DNA of 64,000 nt, from positions 62,001 to 126,000 of the forward strand of contig SKCR01036756.1 in NCBI GenBank assembly GCA_019454045.1, in the 5' to 3' direction. Positions 44,810-55,755 of the stretch are shown here, one piece after another. Each line of letters begins with the position of its first letter. Positions within the stretch are counted from its first letter, which is position 1. Origin of the DNA: Zanthoxylum bungeanum. Its lineage: Eukaryota > Streptophyta > Magnoliopsida > Sapindales > Rutaceae. The translations under genes were made by a program, and so were the position numbers. The notes below the pieces were generated by a model. The model was not told the DNA's origin, did no database searches, and worked only from the letters and a program-made list of their open reading frames with translations.

Positions 44810-47016
44810 ACCTAAACTTGATTTTAATTTCTAGGGTTTATGGACTTTAATTTGGGGATTTTGCTTGGAGCATGTATTTTTCCAAATTGATTGTTTGGTT
44901 ATGGTTAGATGATGATAACTAAGGGTTGTGCATCATTGGATTTGTGGAAATTTGATTAGATTAATTTTCCCCAAAATTCTCACCGGGCCGAACATAACCT
45001 TAGGAACACTCATGGTGATTTTTGAAAATTTGACAATTGGATGTCTTAAATGGGCATGAAATGAATATTGATTGTTGATTTAATTGGATTGAAATCAAAA
45101 TTGGGTGTTATTTCTTGCTTATTGCCTTGAGTTGAAGCATGTTGTAGAATTGATTTTGCTTCAATTTGTGTTGGACATGAATTGGATAATTAAAGCATGA
45201 ATAATTAGATTAATTGATGTTTTGGAAATATTAGATTAATTAATTAATTGTGTTAATTACACTTTAATTGAATTAATAAGATATTTGGAATATTGTATTA
45301 ATTTAATTTGTTGTATTTGGGCTAATGGGCTTGGTTGGGCCAAGTATGGTTTTGTACAATTGGGTTGGATCCAATTGGGCCTAAAACCATTTCCATAAAG
45401 TCCAAATATGACTTTTGGGCCTTTAATAATTTAATTGGGCCTAAATTGATTTTTGGCAAAGGGTGATTCCTAATTGGGCCTTGTCATTTTGGGTTTGATC
45501 CATAATGGCCAAAGCCCATGCCTAAAGAATTAATTGAAAGCCCATTGGACTTTAATTGAATTGGCATTGGATGCTAATTGGGCCTTTGAGACCCATTTGG
45601 ATTGGATTTGGAATCCAAGTCCAAAAAGGCACTATTACAAGTGTAATTGTTTAATTTGGAATTAAACATGAATTAGTATTGGATACAATTTGAATTGGAT
45701 TTAAAATTATTGTTCGATATAATTCAAGAATACTTACTTTGAGTATTTATTCTTAAACGAGTTGGACTTGCGCAAATCAAATCGTTGTATGAACATTGGA
45801 TGGTCATTAATCAAAGATTAATTAATTGGATTAGATTGATGATTGACAGCATGCTTTGTGTGAATACTTGGATGTATTTGTATGAATAATATATATCAGA
45901 TGGATATTAGTTGGGTGAGGGCAATTTTGGAAATTATTGTAAATATAGTATTTATTTAAATTGGACCTGCGTGTCCAACCTTTCACCTCCTTATCTATTT
46001 GTATTTCTCTTCTCACCAATTCCCCTCAATGTAAATGAGGTTTCTTTATGTATTATGTAATTGGGTAGAAGAATGTAAAGTGCTAGCGGGAGAGAGGAAA
46101 GAGAGAGATTTATTCTAGGAACAATTTGTAAATATTCATCCGCATATCATTATTAAATTTTATCACGCCTTATTATGCTTTTAGAATGCATGTTTAAGGG
46201 TGTATGATGAGGCCTAATCAAAAATAATAAATTGGTTGCCAATTTACGAAGAAACCATCACTTTAATATTAAGCGTTTTCCTTCAATTGAGTGGTTCTTT
46301 CTCAAGATCCAAGATTGGCTTTGATTTGTTGGCCAAAGCCAAGATCATTGTCCATCACGGATGTGTTTGAACCACGAAAGCTTTGTTATACATCGCATGT
46401 CTTGGGCAGTTGTGACTTTTTGGCCAAAGTCAAGGTCACTTCTGTACATCGACGTTGATTACGAAGCTTTCACACTGTCAATGGGTCGCGCTTAACTGGA
46501 ATCATTAAGCTTGTTGAGCCAAAGCCAAGGCTTAGTTGATTCAAAGGAAAAGGTTAGGAAATATATTGGATATATGTTTTGAACTTGGAGGTCCACCTAC
46601 CGGATCTAGGAATTGGATGGGATCCAATTGATCTTAGAGATCTACATAGTTAAGTTTCATACAGCTTGTTGGCCAAAGTCAAGGTTGTGTGTTATTTAAA
46701 GAGATCCTAGCCCACTAGGAAACTGGGTTTCCCGAGTACTCAACAGAGGGTTAGAGGCTCGCCGAAAAATAGTGGGAGGCCTAGTATTAAATTTACAATT
46801 TCATTTAATATTTGCCAATGCGCGCTATTTCATAATTTTTTGTCATATATATATATATATTAGTTGGACTAATATTTTCTATTGTTTTCTTTGAACAGTT
46901 GGACTGTATTCTAACTATTCTACTTGTAGTTGGTTATATAGTTGGACTATAGTAACCATTACATTTTTTAGTGTATCTGATATCGTTGATTGGATAGTTG
47001 GACTATTACAATCGAG
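44810..47016 (+). other. Long untranslated leader of the copia element
   Basis: 2.2 kb without a coding frame, unusually long for copia. It has T- and G-rich text with many TTGGGCC words (45300-45620), four copies of TTGGCCAAAGTCAAG-like text (46330-46700), the conserved GTTTCCCGAGTACTCAACAG and GCTCGCCGAAAAATAGTGGG blocks (46728-46780), and repeats of TAGTTGGACTAT (46860-47010). The minus-strand copy keeps the same order at 58560-60936. Confidence 0.75.
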
Positions 47017-49006
47017 ATGGCAGGAAAGATTAGCGTTATGGACATCATCATGGGTGACAATGTCTTTAACAGCTCCAATTTTCCAGATTGGGAGATGAAC
47101 CTCAGGATTGTCCTGGGGGCTGAGAAGTTACTCTATGTTATAGAGAAACCAGTAGAGCATGAGCTTTGGAAGACTCATTGTGATGATAACTCTACTGCTC
47201 AATCCGTCATACTTGCCGCAATGATTCCTCAATTTCATTGTCAAAATAAAGGATTGGATCCTTATAACATCATGTTGAAATTGAATGACTTTCACAGATC
47301 CAACCTTAGATCTCAGAAGTATGAATTGGAAAAGGAGCTCTTTCGCTCGCGAATGTCAGAGGGTATATCTGTCGAGCACTATGTGTCGCAGATGATTGCT
47401 GACATTGAACAGCTAGTTCAGCTGGGCATAACCTTCGAGGCATAGACTTCCATAGATTTGATCTTACAGTCTCTGCCCGAATGTTGGGGCTGGTTTGTCA
47501 TGAACTATAACATGATGAACTAAGAAAATTCTATTGGAGAGTTAATGGCGATGCTGAAAGAGGCAGAGCCAGAGCTTCTGAAGGGCAAGAAGCGCGAGGC
47601 GCATCTTACTTTGCCATCCCAGAAGGCCAAGGCTTGGCCGAAGGCTTCTGGGGGTGTGAAGATAAAGAAGAAAATGGGCAAGGCCAAATCATCACAGTCT
47701 TCTGGGAAGACTAAGGATAAATCCCAAGATGTCTGCCTACACTGTGGTAAACGGGGTCACTAGAAGCGTGACTGCCGTGAGTATAAGGCACACATGAAGG
47801 AAGTGAAGACGGGCAAGGCTCCGGCTTCAGGTATGTTTGTTATTGAAATAAACATGTCCACTATTGGTTTTAAAAATTGAATTTTTGATTCTGGATGTGG
47901 TACTCACATATGTACTGATGTGCATGATCTGCAGATTAGCAGGAGACTGGCTTTAGGAGAGATCGATCTGCGAGTCGGAAATGGGACGAGAGTCGCTGTT
48001 TTGGCCATTGGGACCTATGTTTTGAATCTGCCCTCGGGGCATGTAATTACATTAGGTGACTGTTATTTTGTACCTAGTTTGACTAGAAACATCATCTATG
48101 TATCTTGTTTAACCCGATGCGGGTATACCTTTGTATTCAAGAACACTGGGTGTTTTGTATATAAAGATGATATTTTGATATGTACATCAGATGTTAATAA
48201 TGGTCTTTATATTTTGAATATAAATGAATCTCAAACATATAACATGACAAACAAAAAGCTCAAATTGAGTAACACGGATGAAACTTATCTGTGGCATTGT
48301 CGTCTGGGACACATTAACAAGATTCGTATATCCACACATTCGAAGAGTGGATACTTGGACGGATTTGATCCTGATTCATATGACGTCTGCGAATCTTGTT
48401 TATTAGGCAAAATGCCTAAAACACCTTTTAGCGGTAAAGGTGTACGTGCCACCGAACTGTTAGCCCTTGTTCATAGTGACGTATGTGGACCCATGTCTAG
48501 TCAGGCTAGAGGTGGATATGAATACTTCGTAACCGTTATGGATGATGCATTGCGTTATGGTTATGTGTATCTTATGAGACACAAGTCGGAAACTTTTGAA
48601 AAATTCAAAGAGTTTCGACACGAAGTAGAAAAACAGACCAAAAAAGTATAAACATTACGGTCGGGCCGTGGTGGAGAATACTTGAGCAATGAGTTTCTCG
48701 ATTACTTGAAAAAATATGGTATTCTTTCACAGTGGACTCCTCCCGGAACACCTCAATTGAACGGTGTGTCCGAACGGAGAAACCAAACTTTGTTGGACAT
48801 GATAAGGTCAATGATGAGTCGCACTGAGCTACCAATTTCCTTCTGGGGATACGCATTAAACAGTGCAATACTTATTTTGAATAAGGTTCCGTCAAAGTCT
48901 GTTGGACAGAATCCATATGAAATGTGGACAGGAAAGAAACCATGTTTCTCATTCCTGGAGATTTGGGGATGCTGGGCATATGTTAAACATTTGGATGGTA
49001 CCAACT
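47017..49006 (+). pseudogene. Copia gag, protease and integrase in one frame with in-frame stops
   Basis: The first ATG of the Gag frame is at 47017. The frame runs to 49006 in one phase, broken only by stops (including 47443, 47521, 47761, 47878 and 48649). Gag (UBN2-like): SNFPDWEMNLRIVL; zinc knuckle CLHCGKRGH, stop, KRDC at 47734-47776, with TAG where W is usual. Protease: DSGCGTHI at 47887. Integrase: HCRLGHI and CESCLLGK (zinc-binding), HSDVCGP and VMDDA (catalytic aspartates), PGTPQLNGVSERRNQT (catalytic glutamate). Order gag-PR-INT-RT is the hallmark of Ty1/copia. Most damage is CGA, CAA or TGG turned to stop. Confidence 0.92.
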
Positions 49007-50116
49007 AGAACCCAAATCAGATAAGTGCCTATTTGTAGGTTATCCTAGGAAAACCAAAGGATATTACTTCTACAACCCACATGAGAACAAGGTATTTGTT
49101 GCTCTTCATGCAGTTTTCCTCGAAAAGGAATTCATAGATGCAGTGATAAGTGGGAGGAAAGTAGAACTCGATGAAAATCGGAGTGATACTGTTCCTGGCA
49201 CCGACCCCCTCACAGAATATGAACATTTCATCAGGGATGAGACTGTTCCTTAATCTTCTAATACACAAGAACCGCGTAGGTCGGAGAGAGTCAGAAAAAA
49301 ACCTGAGAGGTATGGGTTTCTGATCTCACCTCATATAGATATTAATCTTATCGAGGATAATGAACCGGATACGTATGAGGAAGCGATATAAGGTATCGAC
49401 TCCGCTTTATGGAAAAATTCCATGAAGTCCGAAATGGATTCCATGTATACCAACAAGTTTGGACACTGGTTGATGCACCAGAAGGCATTAAGCCTATTGG
49501 TTGTAAATGGGTCTTCAAGAAGAAGACAGACATAGATGGCAACATACAAACGTACAAATCTAGGCTTGTAGCGAAAGGGTATCGTCAATGACATGGTGTC
49601 GATTACGATGAAACTTTTTCACATGTTGCCATGATTAAATCCATTCGGATAATGCTTGTTATTGCTACATATTTCGATTATGAAATATGGCAGATGGACG
49701 TCAAAACCATTTTCCTTAACGGAAACCTTTTGGAGGATGTTTATATGCAACAGCCTGACAGTTTTGTCGTGCCAAAACATGCAAACAAGGTTTACAAGTT
49801 AAATCGATCCATTTATGGATTGAAGCAAGCATCGCGTTCTTGGAACCAACGTTTTGATGAGATCATAAAATAATATGGTTTCATTCAAAAGGAAGATGAT
49901 TCTTATGTATATAAGAAGGTTAGTGGGAGCGCATTGACATTCTATGTCCTATATGTTGATGATGTATTGCTTCTTGGCAATGACATTCCCATGCTACAAT
50001 CGATGAAAGCTTGGTTTTCATTAAAATTCTCCATGAAAGACCTTGGAGAAGCAACCTTTATTCTGGGAATAAGGATCTACCGGGATAGATCTAGAAAGCT
50101 GATTGGACTCTCCTAA
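49007..50116 (+). pseudogene. Copia reverse transcriptase
   Basis: After a frame change, the RT frame (phase of 49409) reads WTLVDAPEGIKPIGCKWVFK, SRLVAKGYRQ, stop, then MDVKTIFLNGNLLEDVYMQQP, LNRSIYGLKQASRSWNQRFD, stop, and the catalytic YVDD at about 49952 (LYVDDVLLLGND), then FSMKDLGEATFILGIRIYRD. All catalytic aspartates are visible. Several TGA and TAA stops occur at places where CGA or CAA is expected. The enzyme would copy element RNA in cytoplasmic particles. Confidence 0.92.
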
Positions 50117-50934
50117 AGCTCGTACATTGACAAAGTATTGAAGTGATTCAACATGGATCAGTCCAAGAGGGGGCTGCTTCCAGTGTCACATGGAGTCTCT
50201 CTATCTAAGGACATGTGTCCTAAAACTAAAGATGAGAGAGATGCAATGAGTCGGATCTTGTATGCTTCTGCAGTCGGATCGATCATGTATTCCACGATAT
50301 GTACGCAACTTGATGTCTCATATAATTGAGCATGTACAGTCGCTATCAGGCCGATCCAGGTGATTGTCACTGGATTTCTATTAAGAACATCATTAAGTAT
50401 CTTAGACGAACTAAAGATGCTTTCTTAGTTTATGGGGATGGAGAACTTGAGGTGACTGGGTTCACCGATGCAAGTTTCCAAGCCGATAAAGACTACTCAA
50501 ATTCGTAATCGGGGTACATATTTTGTTTGAACAACGGAGCAGTGAGCTGAAAATATTCCAAGCAAGAGACTGTTGCCGATTCAACAACAGAAGCGGAATA
50601 TATTGCTGCAGCTGAGGTAGCAAAAGAAGCAGTTTGGATCCGTAAATTCCTAATTGGATTAGGAGTAGTTTCGTTAGCAGCTGAGCCTGTACCTTTGTAT
50701 TGTGACAATAATGGGGCTATAGCACAGGCTAAGAAACCGCGGTCTCATCAACGATCCAAGCATGTACTTTGACGTTTCCATATGATTCGTGAGATCATAC
50801 ATCGTGGCGATGTGAAGATCGAAAAGATCACTTCAGATGACAACATTGCAGATCCGCTGACGAAAGCTATTTCTCAGTAAAAGTTTGAGCGACATGTACA
50901 TAGTTCAGGTGTTAGATACTTGAGTGATTGGCTA
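50117..50934 (+). pseudogene. Copia RNase H region
   Basis: Pieces in shifting frames: SYIDKVLK, stop, FNMDQSKRGLLPVSHG, MSRILYASAVGSIMYSTICTQ, HWISIKNIIKYLRRTKDAFL, VTGFTDASFQADKDYSNS, then SIAEAEYIAAAEVAKEAVWI-like text and a final FHMIREIIHRGDVKIEKI, SDDNIADPLTKAISQ. This is the normal C-terminus of copia Pol, with indels and stops. Confidence 0.88.
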
Positions 50935-50951
50935 TGAGCCAAGCGGGAGAT
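50935..50951 (+). other. Polypurine tract
   Basis: GAGCCAAGCGGGAGATT precedes the 3' LTR and corresponds to 731-744 and to 55742-55755 reversed. Confidence 0.75.
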
Positions 50952-51474
50952 TATTGGACAATTATGACCCATAGCATCACTATTTGTAAAAGACATGGTG
51001 TTTTTGTACAAATTAACTATGTGACAAAGGAAATTTCTATTTTATCATTTTGTAATTGGATTACTTGGATATATAAATGATAAAAGTCCATATGGTTAGT
51101 ACCGGATTAATAAGATATGAGACAGTATTAATCCACGAAAGGTTTGATCATTAAATATCTCTAGTCGTAGTATTATCGAGACTGGACATCGATAATGCAG
51201 AATTGACTAGTATTACACTTGTGCGCATTATGGAAGCTTAACATCATAGTTCTCATATATTTAAGTATTGGATACTCATACAAGTGTGATGAGAGGTTCT
51301 GTTAGCCATTGGACCGGGAACAATTTGCTCTGGATAGACCCATCGGAATCCCATTGGTATTATGACTATGTGTCTATGGGAATCCGAATCAAGGTAGGTG
51401 TATGTGATACGGTACTGGTACTCTTAAATGCAGGATACGGTACTGGTACTCTTAAATGCTACAGCTATCGGGAT
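50952..51474 (+). repeat. Truncated 3' LTR of the copia element
   Basis: It starts TATTGGACA (TG mutated to TA) and follows 43026 on, but has a deletion after GGTGTATGTGAT (51408), a duplicated 25-base segment with ACGGTACTGGTACTC, and ends in CTATCGGGAT at 51474. Only about 520 of 1770 bases remain. Confidence 0.85.
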
Positions 51475-51544
51475 TTAACTCATATATATATATATATATA
51501 TATCCCGATAGCTTTCAGGATTTAACTCATAAAAGGTATATTTG

Positions 51545-51575
<31 letters not shown>
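51463..51575. repeat. Inverted repeat and TA tracts at the end of the truncated LTR
   Basis: AGCTATCGGGAT (51463-51474) is repeated inverted as ATCCCGATAGCT (51502-51513) around an AT dinucleotide run. GGATTTAACTCAT is directly repeated on both sides. A second TA run lies at 51545-51575. This is the likely breakpoint that removed the rest of the LTR. Confidence 0.8.
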
Positions 51576-51579
<4 letters not shown>

Positions 51580-51649
51580 GATTAAAAGAAAATTTTAAGA
51601 AACCATAGATTTCGAATATGATCTTCCGTTTACCTCTTCTGTATGGTTC

Positions 51650-52290
51650 GTTTAACGAGCATAGCCACGGGAATGTGAAACTGTTTCTCCCCTTCAGTGC
51701 AATCGGTAGAGCCTCTCCGGGTCTTCAATCGACGGCTTCCATAGGATGGCTTGAATCATAATTATATAGTGTCCAGTGAGCACCCTCCATTTGTTCAAGT
51801 TCAGTTGGCATGGGCCCATGTTCATTATTGTTAATATCTTGGCGAAGTACCCCTAGATGGGCATACGCATGCCCATGTCGAATAAGGTAGTGCAGAGGGA
51901 TACATGGTTACCATTTTGGTCGTCTCTCTTAGCCTCCCACTTAAGGAACGTGCAGGCCGATCTCCTTAAAAATATCAAACCTCTCCCTCAGTTGGTCAAG
52001 CTTAGCACTGGTTATTGTATAAGCTATGTCCATGTCCAAGCCCTCGAAATCCATGTCTGACAAAGAATGACTGGTTTTTTCCTTCTGATGGGGTTGGGGT
52101 GGTATCAAAGTCCTCTAGTTCTGGTGAGCCCGAGCTTCCCACAACGATCGAGTCGATATGATATGGAGCATATACCTAGAGAGGTAGGTCAGCAAGGGCA
52201 GTTGCAGAAGAGGCTTCGGATTCTGACATTCCTAACAAGGGATGATCCGAGGAGTAAGGTTAGTCAAGTTAACTTGAGCCCATTCCATAA
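51650..52290 (-). pseudogene. Gypsy-type putative transposase/Gag N-terminal fragment (PF04195-like)
   Basis: The minus strand reads LDQLRERFDI.KEIGLHVP, then in another frame KWEAKRDDQNGNHVSLCTTL, FDMGMRMPI, stop, GYFAKILTIMNMGPCQLNLN, KWRVLTGHYIIM. The pattern of a short basic start, a middle FDxGxRxPxxxF and a later QLxxNxWRVL is that of the plant 'putative gypsy type transposon' domain found near the N-terminus of some gypsy Gag proteins. There is an acidic, serine-rich start around 52220. Stops and frame changes show it is dead. Confidence 0.65.
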
Positions 52291-53182
52291 TTTATGTGTC
52301 TATTTTACTGTTAGTTGGGACTATTATCTACATAGAGTTTATCTTGTCATCTCTACCAAGTAGCTAACTCTAAAAAGATCTAAATGCCCTTAGAGAAATA
52401 ATAATTTTTCTTACAAAGCGATAGTACAACCAAAAATAGAGATCAGACCCGACCTAGACATGTGAATCTAAACCCACTAAAAAATCCAGACATACATATA
52501 TATAACAGCAACAAAAACCCATCATAAACCCAGAAACTAGTCCATAAAACAAGCAATAACCTAGAAACACAAGTAATAGCTCGAGCGTTGCAGAGAAAAC
52601 TTGAAGCTTGAGAGAGTATTTTTGCAAGAAATACAGTTGTAAAATGAGCAAAAGTGGCCTTTATATAGGCTGATTGGGGTGATTCTGACCGTTGGATTGA
52701 GTTTAGAGATATGGATGGGTGACACGTATCGGATCGATCATCACCATTTAATTCAAGTTAAAGGCTCGGATAGAAGCCACATGCTCGGTTGATCTCAGCC
52801 ATTCAAGTTTTGGCGAGCAAATCACGGATGGGTGATTTGACACATCGGGGAGATAAAACGAAAAGGTATTTGACGGATATGATGGTCATTTAATGGGAGT
52901 AATCATGCATTTGAATATTCCCAAGGACGTTTTAGTGCCCTGTAACGACCTTTCCACATGCCGAGGAGGGGAAAATGACCGACATGAAGGTGTTCATCTT
53001 TGGCAATATACAAAACAATATGTCCCGAGGTGGTAAGACCTGAGAAAGTATAGAGAATGTTTAGTATTCAATAGGGTATAAAACTCGGGGATGTTGGGTC
53101 GATTTTCATCTGTATGCACCACCATCTTTTATAAAGTTCCCGGCATCAACTCACAAACTCATTGTCCAAGAGCTATTTGACA
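52291..53182 (-). repeat. Probable LTR/promoter region of the same minus-strand gypsy relic
   Basis: Non-coding. On the minus strand a TATA box CCTATATAAAGG (about 52662-52673) is followed by a TC-rich leader, then the Gag-like fragment downstream. The minus-strand text begins TGTCAAATAGC at 53182, next to the Tat-like LTR at 53185. No second LTR is seen, so the boundaries are uncertain. Confidence 0.45.
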
Positions 53183-53184
53183 GA

Positions 53185-53722
53185 TGTTGATAGTGGTTTT
53201 TTGAAGGCTGTTACCCCCGAAGAAGGTTCAAATACCGAAAAGGGGAATAATAGAGATTGTATTTGGTCAAAAGTGGATGACAAATGCCCAAGGGCCTAGA
53301 GAGAGATGGAGTTTAACAGAAATATATGACCTCATGGTACAGAGAAGTTCTCATGTGGATAGAGCATGTTGAAGATGAAACTGGTAGTATCGACCCGACC
53401 ACATTAAGAGAAGGATTTTGGGTTATTTGAGAATCTATAAAAACCTGAGCCGATGAGGTCATTATGAGTGAACCCGACCTAATTGGAGAGTTTGGAAGGA
53501 TTTTGATAAATATCATCTACCTCGGTATGCTAACCCAAAGAACGAATATGAGATCACAGGCCAATCAGTATCAGAGTCATATGACGTTTTCCCAAAATTG
53601 GAAGATGATAGAGGGAAATCAGTGGTTCACAGTAGTCGTAGGCCCTACCAATCGCCATAGGGCGGTGCAATAGCAGGACATTGGAAAAACAGAGCCGCCA
53701 TAGGCCAGTGGAGTGGAAGAGG
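53185..53722 (+). repeat. Tat-like LTR, left part (split by the 9.26-kb copia element)
   Basis: It begins TGTTGATAGTGG and follows 41895-42430. It is interrupted at 53723 by a copia element and continues at 62984-63065. Confidence 0.8.
53718..53722. other. Target-site duplication AGAGG (left)
   Basis: AGAGG at 53718-53722 and again at 62979-62983 flank the copia element exactly. The uninterrupted paralogue near 42428-42432 has AGAGG once. Confidence 0.92.
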
Positions 53723-55741
53723 TGTTGGGTTTCTAATTAGTCCCAAGGATCAATTAAACCAATGAAACACATGTGAATACATCAAGAAGTACGGCGTAAA
53801 CATACTTACATTGATCGGTTATGCGATGCGAGGAACAAAAAATTTTAGCTTTTCCCTCCAAGGTTCTCGGCAGTGGGCACATTTTGCTCCTCCAATTTTT
53901 GGTCACCACCTCCAAGTGTGCTCCAATGATGCTCCAAGCTTTAGAAATGGTGATTCCATGCTCATGAAAAAGATTCCCTATCACCTTCGTATGTCCTCTT
54001 TTGAGTGCTAGCTCTTGGTGATTTTTGCCACAAAAATCACCATCTTCATCCTTGAACATTCGTCCATGGAAGAAGGAAATGGCTTCAAAGCCGAGAGAAG
54101 GAGAGGAGGGAAATGGTTCCAAACCGTGTGTGTTGAAGAGAGAGAGAGAATTTTCGTTGTGTGTTTTTTGTATATCTAATACCAAAAATGAAAGTCAAAT
54201 ACCAAATATAAAATAATGGTAAATGTCTTTCAAGTCACACAACCACCACCATCAATCAATAGTGACATGTTGTCAATCACTCAAAGTGATAAGACATCTA
54301 TCACTTGATTGACTAGTGGTTTGACGCTTGATGTGACTTGTGGGCCGCACTTGAATTTGCAATGCGAGTGCGCCCGCAAACACTCCCGGGCTCAGGTTCG
54401 CTAATTCCAAATAATAAATTTTATGTTGTGACGTAATTAAATAATCAGGCATAGCAAAATCACTATTCAAGTCGCTAACGAATTAATTCTAAATTAACTC
54501 GTTCGTCCGAATTAAAATCTAATTTTAATTTCGTGTCAAAATCCAATTTCATATAATATATCGAATATATTATTTATCGATTAATTCCAAATTAATCGTT
54601 CTCTCTCTTTAAATAATATTTTATCCCAGATAAAATATCTCCGTAATTAATCCCAGATTAATTTTCTCTCTCATCTAATTAATCCCAGATTAATAAAGTG
54701 CGAGTCATACGTCATCGGTGAATCTTTGGGAAGCGACCCATGAGATCCCCGGATATGTTGGCAATAAATCTGGTCTTCGGACTATCCGAACACGTACGTA
54801 CCTAGTACTACGTTTTTACCGATTTACAAGACATGGTTGGCTTCTAGCAAAGCATCGTGCCTACCCAATTCTCCAGAAATATTCTTACTGGAATATGTGA
54901 TCTATATCAGGCATAGTATACGTAGTATTGCGTATAACGATCCAGTATCGGATGTCACGTGCAAGGCCTGGGGCTGGAAATGTGTCTGCCCCGTACGAAG
55001 TACATATCGGATCTCTGGTAACTAGTCTCTATAATCGGATAAACATGACCTAGTCATTTTATCCCGATAGCTGTAGCATAAAAGAGAACAATTTTTGTAT
55101 CCTACGTGATCATCATCTCCACTATGATTGGAGTGATACTTCCATCTCGACATCACACCCAACACACTACAATTCTCAATATACCCAGAAAAGGCGTACA
55201 CAGAACCTGTTAAAGCCCTGAACGACCTAAACCAAAGCGTATTGATTGTCGCAAGTATTAGCGATGCAAGTATCAGGTTAAGACCAGATACACCTACCCT
55301 GATTCGGACTTCCATAGACACATATTCATACTACCAATGGAATTCCGAGGGGTCTATCCAGAGCGAAGCTGTTTTCCGTACCATCGGTAAAACACAACCT
55401 CCTATTACACTTGCATGAGTATCCTATGCACAAATATATGAGAACTATGCCGTTATGCTCCCACAACGCGCACAAGTGTAATACCAGTCTATTCCGCATT
55501 ATCGATGTCCAATCTCGATAATACTATGACTATGGATATTTAATGATTAAACCTTTATGGATTGATACTGTCTCATATCATCTCAATCCGGAACTAATCA
55601 TATGGACCTTCTATCATTTATACATCTTGGTAATCTAATTACAAATGATAGAAGAGTAATTTACTTTGTCACATAGTTAATTTGTACAACAACACCATGA
55701 TCTATACAAATAGTGATGCTATGGGTCATAACTGTCCAACA
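53723..55741 (-). repeat. 3' LTR of minus-strand copia element, 2019 bases
   Basis: The plus strand begins TGTTGGGTTTC and ends CTGTCCAACA. It pairs with 60951-62978. In the first 190 bases I count about nine differences between the two. The short frames it contains occur in both copies and on related LTRs, so I do not call them genes. Confidence 0.93.
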
Positions 55742-55755
55742 ATCTCCCACTTGGC
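55742..55755 (-). other. Polypurine tract of the minus-strand copia element
   Basis: The plus strand ATCTCCCACTTGGC reverses to GCCAAGTGGGAGAT, next to the LTR. Confidence 0.8.

Noticed and set aside
53754..54185. 143-codon minus-strand frame in the copia LTR, with counterparts at 61073-61421
   Set aside because: It lies within the LTR, recurs with frameshifts in the partner LTR and starts next to the LTR end. It is more likely part of the untranslated R/U5 region. I could not exclude a short LTR-encoded peptide.
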